A DNA stretch of 38,623 nt, taken from the NCBI GenBank assembly GCA_002869895.2, contig NEWP02000014.1, positions 68,178 through 106,800 of the forward strand, given 5' to 3'. Both the position numbers and the translations under genes were made by a program. The DNA comes from Nitrospira sp. CG24E (GTDB lineage Bacteria; Nitrospirota; Nitrospiria; Nitrospirales; Nitrospiraceae). Positions 1 to 7,795 of the stretch are shown here, piece by piece. The first letter of the stretch is position 1. Every line of letters begins with the position of its first letter. The notes below the pieces were generated by a model. The model was not told the origin of the DNA. It saw nothing but the letters and a program-made list of their open reading frames with translations, and did not search any database.

Positions 1-87
1 CCTGAGCGTCTGAACGATGCGACCTGCCTGCGTGAAGCGCTTCGGCGGAGGCAGGGAACGAAGCTGGCAAACGGTTTCAGCACTCTG
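1..87. repeat. Window-edge non-coding sequence with a hairpin
   Basis: No gene start with a ribosome binding site is visible here. Bases 23-29 (CCTGCCT) pair with 49-55 (AGGCAGG) around the palindrome GAAGCGCTTC at 34-43, giving a hairpin just past the stop of the minus-strand pilX-like gene. There is no T-run on the minus side, so it is not a convincing intrinsic terminator. The plus strand shares short stretches (TGAGCG, GAACGATGC) with the minus strand of the repeat element at 31023-31245, so this may be the end of another copy cut by the window edge. That relation is only a suspicion. Confidence 0.35.
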
Positions 88-1611
88 TTAATATTTCGCC
101 AGCCAGGTTCCTGGTGCTCGATACACAACCGGAAGCCCCCGAAAGAGTCCCTGAGCCAGATCGGCGTTGTACCAGACCTCTATAATGGTACCGGTTCCGA
201 TTGATGTCACAGTCTGTCCTGCCATCATCGCCCCATACAGGCGGGTGGATCGTTCAATCTTTATCCCACCAGCCGCATAGAGCAAACCATTGATGTGAAT
301 GCCGGATAATTGCACCGGCACTCTTGTGCCTATCGACTCTGCACCGGACGGATATGGACTGAGGACTGGAATAGATTTCCCTACTGCACGGGGCTTCAGC
401 GTCAGATGGCCTTGCACCACCAGAAGTCCTTCAACATAGTCCGTATCCAGAACCAGCGTTCCCATATTATCGACATTCGGCGGTTGGCCATCGACTGTGT
501 CGATGAAGACCAATCCACGATAGTCTCCGATGGCCCGAGACTCCAGCGCCTCCGCAGGCGTGATTCCCTGATCCGAGTCTAATGCCCCCTGCGGATGGAG
601 CCGCCCCATCGGATCGAGTCGATAATACGCGCCCCAGCGCAGTGCGATCTTCTTGAGCGAATCGTAATCCCACCGGTCGAGCCTCACCCCAGGCGTCGGA
701 TATTGGTGCAGATGCACATTTTCAGGAAGCGGAGGGTTCTCACTTTGACCTGCTGGAGGAATAATGACCGAGACGGTTCCTCCAATCCAATATTCCGTCC
801 AACGATCTTGGGCGTATAGCATCTGGCTATACGACTGATCGGTGACTGGGGCTGAGATATTCTTGATGGCAAGATCTTCGACTCGCTGCACCGCAAGATC
901 GCCCAATACCCGGAGATCCCCCCAATGGACCATCACGGGAGATTCGCCGCCCTGCTGCAAGACACCGAGCGTCTGTCCGACTTGCGCCGCTGCGCGAACT
1001 GCAGGAATCGCTACCGTTCCAAGCTGAAGCTGAACGGTTCGTGCGACCGGTCGATGATCGACGGTTGTGGCCGTCACCTCAACCGTGCTCAGCAAGCCCG
1101 GCTGCAAAGGGCCATAGACCTTCACTCTATCGATTCGGCCAAGCTCGCTCAAAGAATTGTGGAAGCCGCTGGGTGAACCATTGAGCAGCTGATCATCCGT
1201 CTGGTTAGCTGCGTCAAGGAGGATGTCAGGATGATCAGCGGTTCCGACAAACTGCGAACGCCCAGTTGCATCAAAGAACGAGGGTCCGCTCGCCGAATCT
1301 CCGTGCCGCTTGGCGAGCAATCCAGCAATGGCCCTGGGGGTACCGGAGGGATCGTGGAACCAACTCATCACAACATCCGCCGCCCCGTCGGCCAGCTGCT
1401 GCGCGCGACTGTCTTCTTTCATAGCGCTGACGCCAGGTCCATCCTGGCTTGCCAAATACAATGACGTCATGCCGACGATTCCAAGCAGTACGATCAGCAT
1501 GAGCGCCGCAAGAAGCACATGTCCTTGGTCGTATGGATTGCAACGACTCAGGTCGATAGGCTGAAAGCTTTTAGTCTTCAGCCTTCGACATGCATTTGCG
1601 AGGTAATTCAT
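88..1611 (-). CDS. PilX-like type IV pilus minor pilin/assembly protein
   Basis: A 507-residue protein, probably an inner-membrane-anchored minor pilin or pilus assembly protein. Residues about 30-54 form one hydrophobic helix right after a short polar leader (DQGHVLLAALMLIVLLGIVG), which is the PilX_N pattern. There is no Glu at +5, as in other PilX- or GspK-type proteins. The rest is a long soluble region rich in beta-forming and Gly/Pro segments, much longer than classical PilX (about 200 residues), so the C-terminal function is unknown. I chose ATG at 1611 because GAAGG lies 9 bases upstream. A TTG at 1620 is also in frame but has no good site. It is last in the fimT-pilV-pilW-pilX order, about 50 bases after pilW, which supports a role in pilus priming. 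Confidence 0.7.
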   Translation of the reverse strand: MNYLANACRRLKTKSFQPIDLSRCNPYDQGHVLLAALMLIVLLGIVGMTSLYLASQDGPGVSAMKEDSRAQQLADGAADVVMSWFHDPSGTPRAIAGLLAKRHGDSASGPSFFDATGRSQFVGTADHPDILLDAANQTDDQLLNGSPSGFHNSLSELGRIDRVKVYGPLQPGLLSTVEVTATTVDHRPVARTVQLQLGTVAIPAVRAAAQVGQTLGVLQQGGESPVMVHWGDLRVLGDLAVQRVEDLAIKNISAPVTDQSYSQMLYAQDRWTEYWIGGTVSVIIPPAGQSENPPLPENVHLHQYPTPGVRLDRWDYDSLKKIALRWGAYYRLDPMGRLHPQGALDSDQGITPAEALESRAIGDYRGLVFIDTVDGQPPNVDNMGTLVLDTDYVEGLLVVQGHLTLKPRAVGKSIPVLSPYPSGAESIGTRVPVQLSGIHINGLLYAAGGIKIERSTRLYGAMMAGQTVTSIGTGTIIEVWYNADLAQGLFRGLPVVYRAPGTWLAKY

Positions 1612-1660
1612 ATCCTTCAACCTTCAGCCTGAACACCTGAGCAGTTACGAAGTAGCGCCG

Positions 1661-2422
1661 TCATGTCCTGAGGCTAATTTCTCGAACTGCCCGAATCCCA
1701 TGCTCGGATAACATCACCTCCACAACGACCAGTTTGACCGACGCTGCTTGCGTCACAATCTGTCCGTTCTCATCCCAGTAGGAAAACCGCGCTTCCCTGA
1801 TATTTCTCACCAACACACTCGCGCCGCCATCAACCTGTCGCAATAACCTCAACACGCCCTGATCGTCGCGACGACTGTAGTAACGGACACGATTCAGGAG
1901 GGAGACAAAAGTGCCGGATGGAATCGCCCTGGTCAACGGGTGAGTCACCGTGAGCAGGCGCCGTTGTCCATCCTGAGCCAGGGCAAGCGTCTCGCAACGC
2001 TCGGCCCAGCAGGCTACAATGGTTTTCCGATCTTCCCACCCTCGCCCATCCTCGACCGATAGAGCCGTTTGACCGATCGACGCTCCCGCCGTCACTGTCG
2101 TCGCAAGACCTTGCAGGTTCACAGAAAACTCTACTGTGTCCGAAGCGACGAGGGTGAGAGAACCGGATCCTGCAAGCCGCAATTCTTGCTCAAGCACTTC
2201 TAAGCCGATGCGGAGATCTTGTTGTTGCGCGACTTCATATTGTTGCCGCATAAATTGCCGTTGGAAATACGACAGAGCCTGAAGCGTGGCGGCCAAGACA
2301 ACTAACCCAGCCGCCATGGCAAACATCAGCTCGGTTAGGCTGAGCCCTGCCTCCATCCATCTTCCGCCATGGACCCTGCTTGTCTGTTTTGCCCCCACCC
2401 TGTCTGCCTCCCGATGCATCAT
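1661..2422 (-). CDS. pilW: PilW-like minor pilin
   Basis: A 253-residue prepilin. The leader ends at Gly26, and the mature protein would start LSLTE with the conserved Glu at +5, followed by a hydrophobic helix of about 20 residues (LMFAMAAGLVVLAATLQ). Family knowledge: PilW-type minor pilins help prime type IV pilus assembly after cleavage by PilD. The C-terminal part is predicted soluble, with a Cys pair (CWAERC) that could form a disulfide. The longer open frame reaches 2527 but would overlap pilV by about 100 bases. ATG at 2422 follows the pilV TAA by one base and has GGGAG 8 bases upstream, so translational coupling is likely. Confidence 0.78.
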   Translation of the reverse strand: MMHREADRVGAKQTSRVHGGRWMEAGLSLTELMFAMAAGLVVLAATLQALSYFQRQFMRQQYEVAQQQDLRIGLEVLEQELRLAGSGSLTLVASDTVEFSVNLQGLATTVTAGASIGQTALSVEDGRGWEDRKTIVACWAERCETLALAQDGQRRLLTVTHPLTRAIPSGTFVSLLNRVRYYSRRDDQGVLRLLRQVDGGASVLVRNIREARFSYWDENGQIVTQAASVKLVVVEVMLSEHGIRAVREISLRT

Positions 2423-2423
2423 G

Positions 2424-2915
2424 TTATGGACTCCCGACGAACCGTGGATTGGCCCGCAGGGTGCCGACCCGTACTTCACGCTGGCCTTCGCCTGCGACAT
2501 ACCGTGCACGAGCCTCGATGAGTACATGCCCGGAAGTAGACAGCGAACCTGACCGGCTCGGTGTCACCATCCAGACCAGATGGACTCCATCCTGATCCCA
2601 ACTACCGGAGTACACCCCATCACCGGCCAGCCCATCACCGCCTGCTCCATCGTCGCGCATGACAAGGTCTGGGATTCCGTCGTGATTCAGATCATCCAGC
2701 AAGAGACGATCCCATCGCACAGATCGTTTTACTTCAATCCGCGATTCCGCCATCGCCAGGGCCCGCGTCGCTAACATCCCCGCCCTCAGACTCTGTTCTG
2801 CTGCCTGAAAGGCCCCCATCGCGCCGGCCAATCCAATCGACGTCAAGGCCATGGCCACGAGTACTTCGGCAAAGCCGGCTCCGCCCTCTGCTCGACATAA
2901 TCGATCTGGAGTCAT
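2424..2915 (-). CDS. pilV: PilV-like minor pilin
   Basis: A 163-residue prepilin. Cleavage after Gly12 gives a mature start AGFAE with Glu at +5, then a hydrophobic stretch (VLVAMALTSIGLAGAMGAF). This matches the PilV/GspI-type minor pilin pattern. The middle holds a charged stretch around a DLNHDGIPDLV motif, a calcium-binding-like DxNxDG loop that is unusual for PilV and may bind a metal ion (inference). Its ATG overlaps the stop of the upstream fimT-like gene by 4 bases (ATGA), and its stop lies one base before the pilW start, so the four pilin genes form one transcript. Confidence 0.75.
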   Translation of the reverse strand: MTPDRLCRAEGGAGFAEVLVAMALTSIGLAGAMGAFQAAEQSLRAGMLATRALAMAESRIEVKRSVRWDRLLLDDLNHDGIPDLVMRDDGAGGDGLAGDGVYSGSWDQDGVHLVWMVTPSRSGSLSTSGHVLIEARARYVAGEGQREVRVGTLRANPRFVGSP

Positions 2916-3361
2916 GAGATGGACACTCTTCCTGTAATGTTCACGGTGAATGTGGTTTCCCGACCCTGACTATCTCGCACACGAATGGTTGTAGGGGTTG
3001 CCGACCGGCCGCTGGGATAAAAGGTCAGTTCAGGACCGGCGGTCGGCTCCTCCACAACCACTCCCTTGTCCGCATACCGATAGACGTGCAGGATACCTTC
3101 GACATCTGCACGCCGAAGCGTGATCGTACGGCCCTCTCGATCGAATATGACCCGCAAACGTTCTCGCCTAGCCATCGCCAATTGCCTGGCAAACCTGAGC
3201 TCCGAGGCAATTTCTATTGTGGCGCTACGCGCCTGGACCCTTGCAGTCAATGTTTGATAACCAGGCCCAGCGAGCAGACTCATGATTCCTATGATCGCCA
3301 GCACGACGAGAAGTTCCGTCAGGCTCCAGCCCTGCTCCTGCCTTTGCAACTTTCTGAGCAT
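2912..3361 (-). CDS. FimT/GspH-type pseudopilin
   Basis: A 149-residue prepilin. The leader ends at Gly11, and the mature start WSLTE carries Glu at +5, followed by LLVVLAIIGIMSLLAGPGY. The remaining part has the GspH/FimT layout: ARSATIEIASELRFARQLAM, then short beta strands. Family role: minor pilin of the type IV pilus, in some species involved in DNA binding during uptake. ATG at 3361 has a GAGG-like site close upstream. A GTG at 3370 is an equally possible start. It is the first gene of the minor-pilin operon, with about 260 bases of non-coding sequence before it. Confidence 0.72.
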   Translation of the reverse strand: MLRKLQRQEQGWSLTELLVVLAIIGIMSLLAGPGYQTLTARVQARSATIEIASELRFARQLAMARRERLRVIFDREGRTITLRRADVEGILHVYRYADKGVVVEEPTAGPELTFYPSGRSATPTTIRVRDSQGRETTFTVNITGRVSIS

Positions 3362-3621
3362 ACCCCTCACTCGCAGAGAGATTTCTTTTCACTGGTAAAC
3401 ATGGTCTCCAAAACCCATGCCCAGGCCGATCCATTTTCAGATGGATGAATGGCTTGAGAGAGCCTGGGCGAAATACTTCGTAAGATCGCCCCTTCTCACG
3501 TTGTCATAAGAAAAGATGAAGTTAGATCAGGCCTGTGCATGGCCGAGAAAGAGAAGGGAAACCAGAGAAGCCCTTCACTATTTAGATACAGAGACTCGCC
3601 AGAAGAGATACAGAGAGATTG
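3362..3621. other. Non-coding leader of the minor-pilin operon
   Basis: About 260 bases between pilD and fimT. Inverted repeats GCCCAGGC (3419-3426) and GCCTGGGC (3462-3469) enclose a smaller hairpin ATCCAT/ATGGAT (3431-3436 and 3441-3446), so the RNA could fold into a two-tier stem near the operon start. A direct repeat AGATACAGAGA occurs twice between about 3585 and 3617. I searched for a GEMM-type c-di-GMP riboswitch core and did not find one. No clear sigma54 or sigma70 promoter was recognised. Confidence 0.35.
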
Positions 3622-4404
3622 TCAGTCTCCCGCGCTAAGAAGGCCTTGATACCAATCGAGAAGCGGTTGGGCAAAGAACATGGAGAGGAGGGCCCCCAAC
3701 ACAAGGAAGGGACCAAAGGGAATATAGTCGTCACGCTTGATGATGTGTAGCGCCATCAAACTGATGGCGATAACAGAGCCAGTGAGTGAGCCGATCATGA
3801 TGGTGAGGAGCGCCGGCTTCCAGCCAAGAAACGCACCGACCATCGCCAGCAGCTTGATGTCACCACCCCCCATTCCCTCCTTGCCGAAAAGGTAGGGGCT
3901 CAGCCAAGCCAGGAGCCAGAGGATACCGCCTCCCACAGTGAGACCAAGCACCGAATTGATCACACCCACAGGCAGAACGGTCACAGCGCCCAGCAGTCCA
4001 ACCACTATCCCGGGAAGGGTAATGACGTTGGGGATTATCTTATGGGTAAGATCCGTTCCCGTCACCACGACCAACCCCGAAAATAGCAACGCATAGAGGG
4101 CAGCCGTCCAGCTTGGGCCGTAGAACCACAATAGTGTGAGATAGCCAAGGGCATTGGTAGCTTCGACAAGAGGATAACGTATCGAAATTGCTGTGTGGCA
4201 AGCCCGACAGCGGCCGGCAAGCCACAGATAGCTCAGCAGGGGGATATTGTCGTAAAACTCAATCGGATGATCGCAGGAGGGGCAATGGGAACCGGGCCAG
4301 GCGATCGATTCGCCTCGGGGCAGTCTGAAGATGCAGACATTGAGAAAACTGCCGATCAACGCGCCGAGGGTTCCGACCAGGAGATAGAGAGACCATTCAT
4401 ACAT
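3622..4404 (-). CDS. pilD: Type IV prepilin peptidase / N-methyltransferase
   Basis: A 260-residue polytopic inner-membrane aspartic protease (family A24). It cuts prepilin leaders at Gly and methylates the new N-terminus. The N-terminal methylase-type domain keeps both zinc-binding CxxC pairs (Cys41/Cys44 and Cys66/Cys69). The two catalytic aspartates sit in the family motifs, Asp118 in TGTDLTHKIIPN and Asp182 in GGGDIK. Several hydrophobic helices fill the C-terminal two thirds. Length is normal for the family. Its expected substrates, four prepilins, lie directly downstream on the same strand, although 260 non-coding bases separate them. Confidence 0.93.
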   Translation of the reverse strand: MYEWSLYLLVGTLGALIGSFLNVCIFRLPRGESIAWPGSHCPSCDHPIEFYDNIPLLSYLWLAGRCRACHTAISIRYPLVEATNALGYLTLLWFYGPSWTAALYALLFSGLVVVTGTDLTHKIIPNVITLPGIVVGLLGAVTVLPVGVINSVLGLTVGGGILWLLAWLSPYLFGKEGMGGGDIKLLAMVGAFLGWKPALLTIMIGSLTGSVIAISLMALHIIKRDDYIPFGPFLVLGALLSMFFAQPLLDWYQGLLSAGD

Positions 4405-4502
4405 AATCGACTCAGAAGCAGACGGTGGCCCAGCATGCCAGAGTCGCTTCGCATGCCAAATGTAATGAATTAGGTAGCTTCACTGGGGCCATCATCTCAT
4501 AG

Positions 4503-4532
4503 TTTACTTATGGCGAGAGAGTTCTTTATAAT
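4503..4532 (+). promoter_or_regulatory. Putative sigma70 promoter for the small LuxR gene
   Basis: TTTACT (4503-4508), an 18-base spacer, and a perfect TATAAT (4527-4532), about 95 bases before the ATG at 4626. A short dyad AGGGT/ACCCT around GAATTAT lies between the promoter and the gene (about 4577-4595) and could be an operator. Seen by eye only. Confidence 0.4.
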
Positions 4533-4625
4533 TCGCTTTTTGCTCGGCAGCGGTCAGTTCTTGCGCGCTTCTCAGTCAGGGTGAATTATACCCTACTATT
4601 TTATTCGTTAAAGGAGAACCAGATA

Positions 4626-4901
4626 ATGGCACGGACTGCAAAGACGAAAACCAGAGCTTCTCTAGCGAATCTAACCCCGCCGCCCCGCAAGAAACGGCCT
4701 GAATCGCTTACCAGCCGTGAACAGGAAATCCTGGAACTGATTTGGGCCGGATTCAAAAATAAAGAGATCGGTCAACGGCTCAAGATCAGCGTCAAGACCG
4801 TCGAAGCGCATCGAGCGAACATGATGAAAAAGATGCGCGTCTCGAATACCGCTCAGCTGCTCAAGTCAGCGATTCAAGATGGGACGATCAAGATTCGGTA
4901 G
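4626..4901 (+). CDS. Stand-alone LuxR-type helix-turn-helix protein
   Basis: A 91-residue protein that is almost only a GerE/LuxR DNA-binding domain (residues about 27-82: LTSREQEILELIWAGFKNKE, then VKTVEAHRANMMKKM). A basic, Pro-rich N-terminal tail (residues 1-25) precedes it. There is no receiver, PAS or autoinducer domain, so its signal must come from expression level or a partner, as with the small GerE-type regulators. ATG at 4626 is supported by AAGGAG 9 bases upstream; the frame is open further upstream but without a site. The 3' end overlaps the end of rlmB on the other strand by 36 bases. Targets are unknown; the divergent neighbour is pilD, but a link to pili is only a guess. Confidence 0.8.
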   Translation: MARTAKTKTRASLANLTPPPRKKRPESLTSREQEILELIWAGFKNKEIGQRLKISVKTVEAHRANMMKKMRVSNTAQLLKSAIQDGTIKIR

Positions 4902-5741
4902 GCATCGCTGGCGAACCACTTCAAACAAAATGACGGCTGCTGCGGCCGAGACATTCAGCGACTGTACTCGGCCCTGCATCGGAATCCTGATACGGTCGTC
5001 ACATTCTCCCGACACACCTGGACGAATCCCTTCCCCTTCACCGCCAAGCACTAACGCGATCGGCCCGGTCAGATCGATATCGGTATGGAGTTTCTGCGCA
5101 GAGGGGTCCACTCCGTAGACCCACAGACCTGCCTCTTTGAGGTCCTGAATCAGACGAATCAGATTGCCCACTCGTCCGACGGAGATGTGATCGAGCGCCC
5201 CGGCCGATACCTTCGCCACCACCGGTGTCAGGCCGACGGCGCGTCGTTCCGGGATGAACACCCCATGAACACCGGCCGCCTCGGCTGTCCGCAGCACCGC
5301 TCCCAAGTTGTGAGGATCTTCAACCCCATCCAGGAGGACAAGAAAGGGCTTCTCACCTCTGGTCTTCACCCGTTCAAGAATCTGTTCCGTCGTGTCGTAG
5401 GATTTCGCGGCGATAAACGCGATGACCCCCTGGTGCCTTCCACCAGGCAGCAATCGATCGAAGGCAGCAGGAGGTTCAATGTGAACAGGGACTCGCTGTG
5501 CCTTGGCTAATTGCGCGAGGTCTGAAAATTGCCGATCGGTCCTGAGCATGAGCAGCCGCTGAAGCGGGCGCGTGCCAGCACGCAGGGCTTCACGCACTGC
5601 ATGTAGACCATAAATCAGTTCCGGAGGATTATCGCTTCCACCGGCTGGTGCCGTCTGGCTTGTCCTCGATGATGATGCCGTGGGAGGCGAGCGATTTTCT
5701 AATCTCATCGGCTTGTGCAAAGTTCTTCTTCTTTTTTGCAT
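4866..5741 (-). CDS. rlmB: 23S rRNA (guanosine-2'-O)-methyltransferase, TrmH/RlmB family
   Basis: A SPOUT-class methyltransferase that 2'-O-methylates an rRNA guanosine. After a basic, poorly conserved N-terminus comes the substrate-binding domain (LIYGLHAVREALRAG), then the SPOUT domain with its three motifs: DGVEDPHNLGAVLRTAEAAG, LVLGGEGEGIR and SLNVSAAAAVILFEVVRQR. The C-terminus continues about ten residues past the usual end, in the part that overlaps the convergent LuxR gene. The start is uncertain. ATG at 5741 has GGAG 7 bases upstream but overlaps cysS by 113 bases; ATG at 5708 has no site. Family members usually start just before the IYG motif, so the extra N-terminal 40 residues deserve caution. 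Confidence 0.88.
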   Translation of the reverse strand: MQKRRRTLHKPMRLENRSPPTASSSRTSQTAPAGGSDNPPELIYGLHAVREALRAGTRPLQRLLMLRTDRQFSDLAQLAKAQRVPVHIEPPAAFDRLLPGGRHQGVIAFIAAKSYDTTEQILERVKTRGEKPFLVLLDGVEDPHNLGAVLRTAEAAGVHGVFIPERRAVGLTPVVAKVSAGALDHISVGRVGNLIRLIQDLKEAGLWVYGVDPSAQKLHTDIDLTGPIALVLGGEGEGIRPGVSGECDDRIRIPMQGRVQSLNVSAAAAVILFEVVRQRCLPNLDRPILNR

Positions 5742-7143
5742 CGAGACGCTCCGCAATCTGTTGTTCAATCTGCTCATTTGAGAGTTCAGTCTCGGGCGAT
5801 ACCTGACCAACCGTGACGGTCGGAGCAAAGGTCGTGATCGTCAGGCTCGCGGTGCCTGGCCTCACAACTATGCCTCCTGACCGTGACTTACCTACGAACT
5901 GCCACTTCTCGAACTGAAGCAATCCCAGGTTATTGCCGAGCAATTGAAATTCCACCCTAGCAATCTTCCGCGCCTCCGTCGAAAGGCCCTGGCCCATAAA
6001 CTTATTGATGTCGCTCTTCAATCGCTGCAGCTCCGCAATCGCAACTGGCGTGTTGAAGTCATCGTCCATCGCCTCTCGGAATGCAACCTTGCATCGCTCG
6101 ATCGCTTCGATCATCCCCTCGTCTGCCGTGGCTCTATATTCAGACTCTTTTAGTCGCTTGAACAGATCATAGAAGCCGTTCAACGCATTCTTCGCTTCCT
6201 CTATGCTCTTGTCTGAAAAATCCAACGGGCTGCGGTAATGTGTCCCGATCAGAAAATAGCGCAGCATTTCTCCAGTTTCGGCCTCAGGCCATTTAGATTT
6301 CTCAAAGATCTCGCGGATCGTGAAAAAATTTCCCAAGGACTTGGACATCTTCTCCTGATTGATTTGCACGAAGCCGTTGTGGATCCAGTAACGCGCGAAT
6401 TCTTTTCCCGTCGCGCCACAGGACTGAGCAATTTCGTTTTCATGGTGTGGAAAAATCAGATCCATCCCTCCGCCATGAATGTCGAATGTCTCGCCCAGAT
6501 GCTTGATAGACATCGCAGAACATTCGATGTGCCAACCAGGTCGCCCTGGCCCCCAGGGACTATCCCACGACGGCTCACCAGGTTTGCTGCTCTTCCAGAG
6601 AGCGAAATCCATCGGATGACGTTTTCGCTCATCCACCTCCACCCGCGCGCCAGCCTGTAAATCTTCGAGCTTCCGTTTCGAAAGGCGTCCATAGGCCTGG
6701 TATTGGTCGACCTGAAAATAGACATCGCCTGCCACTTCATAGGCGAGACCCTTCTGCATCAGCCGGTCGACCAGCTCAATGATCTCGGCCATATGCTCGG
6801 TCGCTTTCGGCTCCTTCGTCGCTCGTTTGATCCCGAGCCTGCCCATGTCGGTGTCGTAGGCATCGATAAACTTGGCCGTAATGGTCTCGCAGGAGACGCC
6901 CTGCTCGTTCGCGCGCTTGATGATCTTGTCGTCGACATCGGTGAAGTTCTTGACGAACTCAACCTGGTAACCGCTGAATTCGAGGTACCGCCGGATCACA
7001 TCGAAGACGAGCGCGCTGCGCGCATGGCCGATATGGCAGTAGTCGTAGACGGTCACGCCGCAGACATACATCTTCACAATCTTGGGCACGAGCGATTCAA
7101 ACCGTTCCTTTTTCCCGGTGAGCTGGTTGTAGAACGAGAGCAT
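5629..7143 (-). CDS. cysS: Cysteinyl-tRNA synthetase
   Basis: Class I aminoacyl-tRNA synthetase that charges tRNA-Cys in the cytoplasm; about 504 residues. The HIGH signature is HIGHARS in the Rossmann fold, the KMSKS loop is KMSKSLGN, and zinc ligands are visible at CGVTVYDYC, in IECSAMS and in FPHHENE. The C-terminal helix carries the usual KKKKNFAQADEIRKSL and ends DGTSRW. Between the helical bundle and that helix there is an extra stretch of about 30 residues (from VGKSRSGGIVV to GQVSPETEL) that most CysRS lack. ATG at 7143 follows the dedA stop by 7 bases. The ORF is open further up, but that part overlaps dedA. Confidence 0.95.
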   Translation of the reverse strand: MLSFYNQLTGKKERFESLVPKIVKMYVCGVTVYDYCHIGHARSALVFDVIRRYLEFSGYQVEFVKNFTDVDDKIIKRANEQGVSCETITAKFIDAYDTDMGRLGIKRATKEPKATEHMAEIIELVDRLMQKGLAYEVAGDVYFQVDQYQAYGRLSKRKLEDLQAGARVEVDERKRHPMDFALWKSSKPGEPSWDSPWGPGRPGWHIECSAMSIKHLGETFDIHGGGMDLIFPHHENEIAQSCGATGKEFARYWIHNGFVQINQEKMSKSLGNFFTIREIFEKSKWPEAETGEMLRYFLIGTHYRSPLDFSDKSIEEAKNALNGFYDLFKRLKESEYRATADEGMIEAIERCKVAFREAMDDDFNTPVAIAELQRLKSDINKFMGQGLSTEARKIARVEFQLLGNNLGLLQFEKWQFVGKSRSGGIVVRPGTASLTITTFAPTVTVGQVSPETELSNEQIEQQIAERLDAKKKKNFAQADEIRKSLASHGIIIEDKPDGTSRWKR

Positions 7144-7150
7144 GGGCTGG

Positions 7151-7789
7151 TTATACCCCCGGAGTGACACGGCGCTTCGGCCAATGGGACCAGAGAAAAT
7201 AGCCCACGGCAAGCGCCAGGCAGACGCCGATCACGATGTCGAACTGATGAAAGTAATCTCTCAGATGCTCCCACTGCTCGCCCATTTTTACGCCGATGTA
7301 GGCCAAAAGATAACACCAGGGCAATGCGCCGAGAAACGTGTAGAGCATGAACCGATAGATATTCACTCTGGCGATGCCGGCCGGCAATGAGATGAAGGTC
7401 CGAACCACCGGAAGCATTCGACTGAAAAATACCGCCGCATCGCCATATTTCGCAAACCATCGATCCGCCATCTCAAGCTCGGTCCGCGATACCAACACAT
7501 AGGGCCCGTAGCGCTCGACGAAGGGCCGACCGCCCCACACCCCGGCATAATAGGCCACTACCGACCCAGCGACGTTCCCAAGGGCGCCAGCCAACGTCAC
7601 ACCAAGCATCGTGAACTGTCCCGTGGCCACGAGATACCCGGCAAAGGGCATGATAATTTCACTGGGCAGGGGAATGCATGCGCTCTCAATAGCCATGGTG
7701 ACGAAAATACCGCTGTAGCCGAAGGTCGAAATCATCGACACGATAAACCTGCTGAGCTCTGTCACGATCGCTTCGATCAAGCTTCCCAC
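7151..7789 (-). CDS. DedA-family inner-membrane protein
   Basis: A 212-residue polytopic membrane protein of the DedA/VTT family. Members act in membrane homeostasis and are now linked to undecaprenyl-phosphate or phospholipid translocation; the exact substrate here is unknown. The signature ESACIPLPSEIIMPFAGYL lies near residue 35-53. A G-rich re-entrant region (GALGNVAGSVVAYYAGVWGG) follows, and then R..P..R in FSRMLPVVRTFISLPAG. The start is GTG at 7789, with GAGGAG about 10 bases upstream. It lies 6 bases after the surE stop and 7 bases before cysS, so the four genes surE-dedA-cysS-rlmB look co-transcribed. Confidence 0.87.
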   Translation of the reverse strand: MGSLIEAIVTELSRFIVSMISTFGYSGIFVTMAIESACIPLPSEIIMPFAGYLVATGQFTMLGVTLAGALGNVAGSVVAYYAGVWGGRPFVERYGPYVLVSRTELEMADRWFAKYGDAAVFFSRMLPVVRTFISLPAGIARVNIYRFMLYTFLGALPWCYLLAYIGVKMGEQWEHLRDYFHQFDIVIGVCLALAVGYFLWSHWPKRRVTPGV

Positions 7790-7795
7790 CGTGCC

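Noticed and set aside
3362-3621. GEMM (c-di-GMP) riboswitch before the pilin operon
   Set aside because: The conserved core with GACGCAAAGCC and the GNRA tetraloop receptor pattern is not present on either strand.
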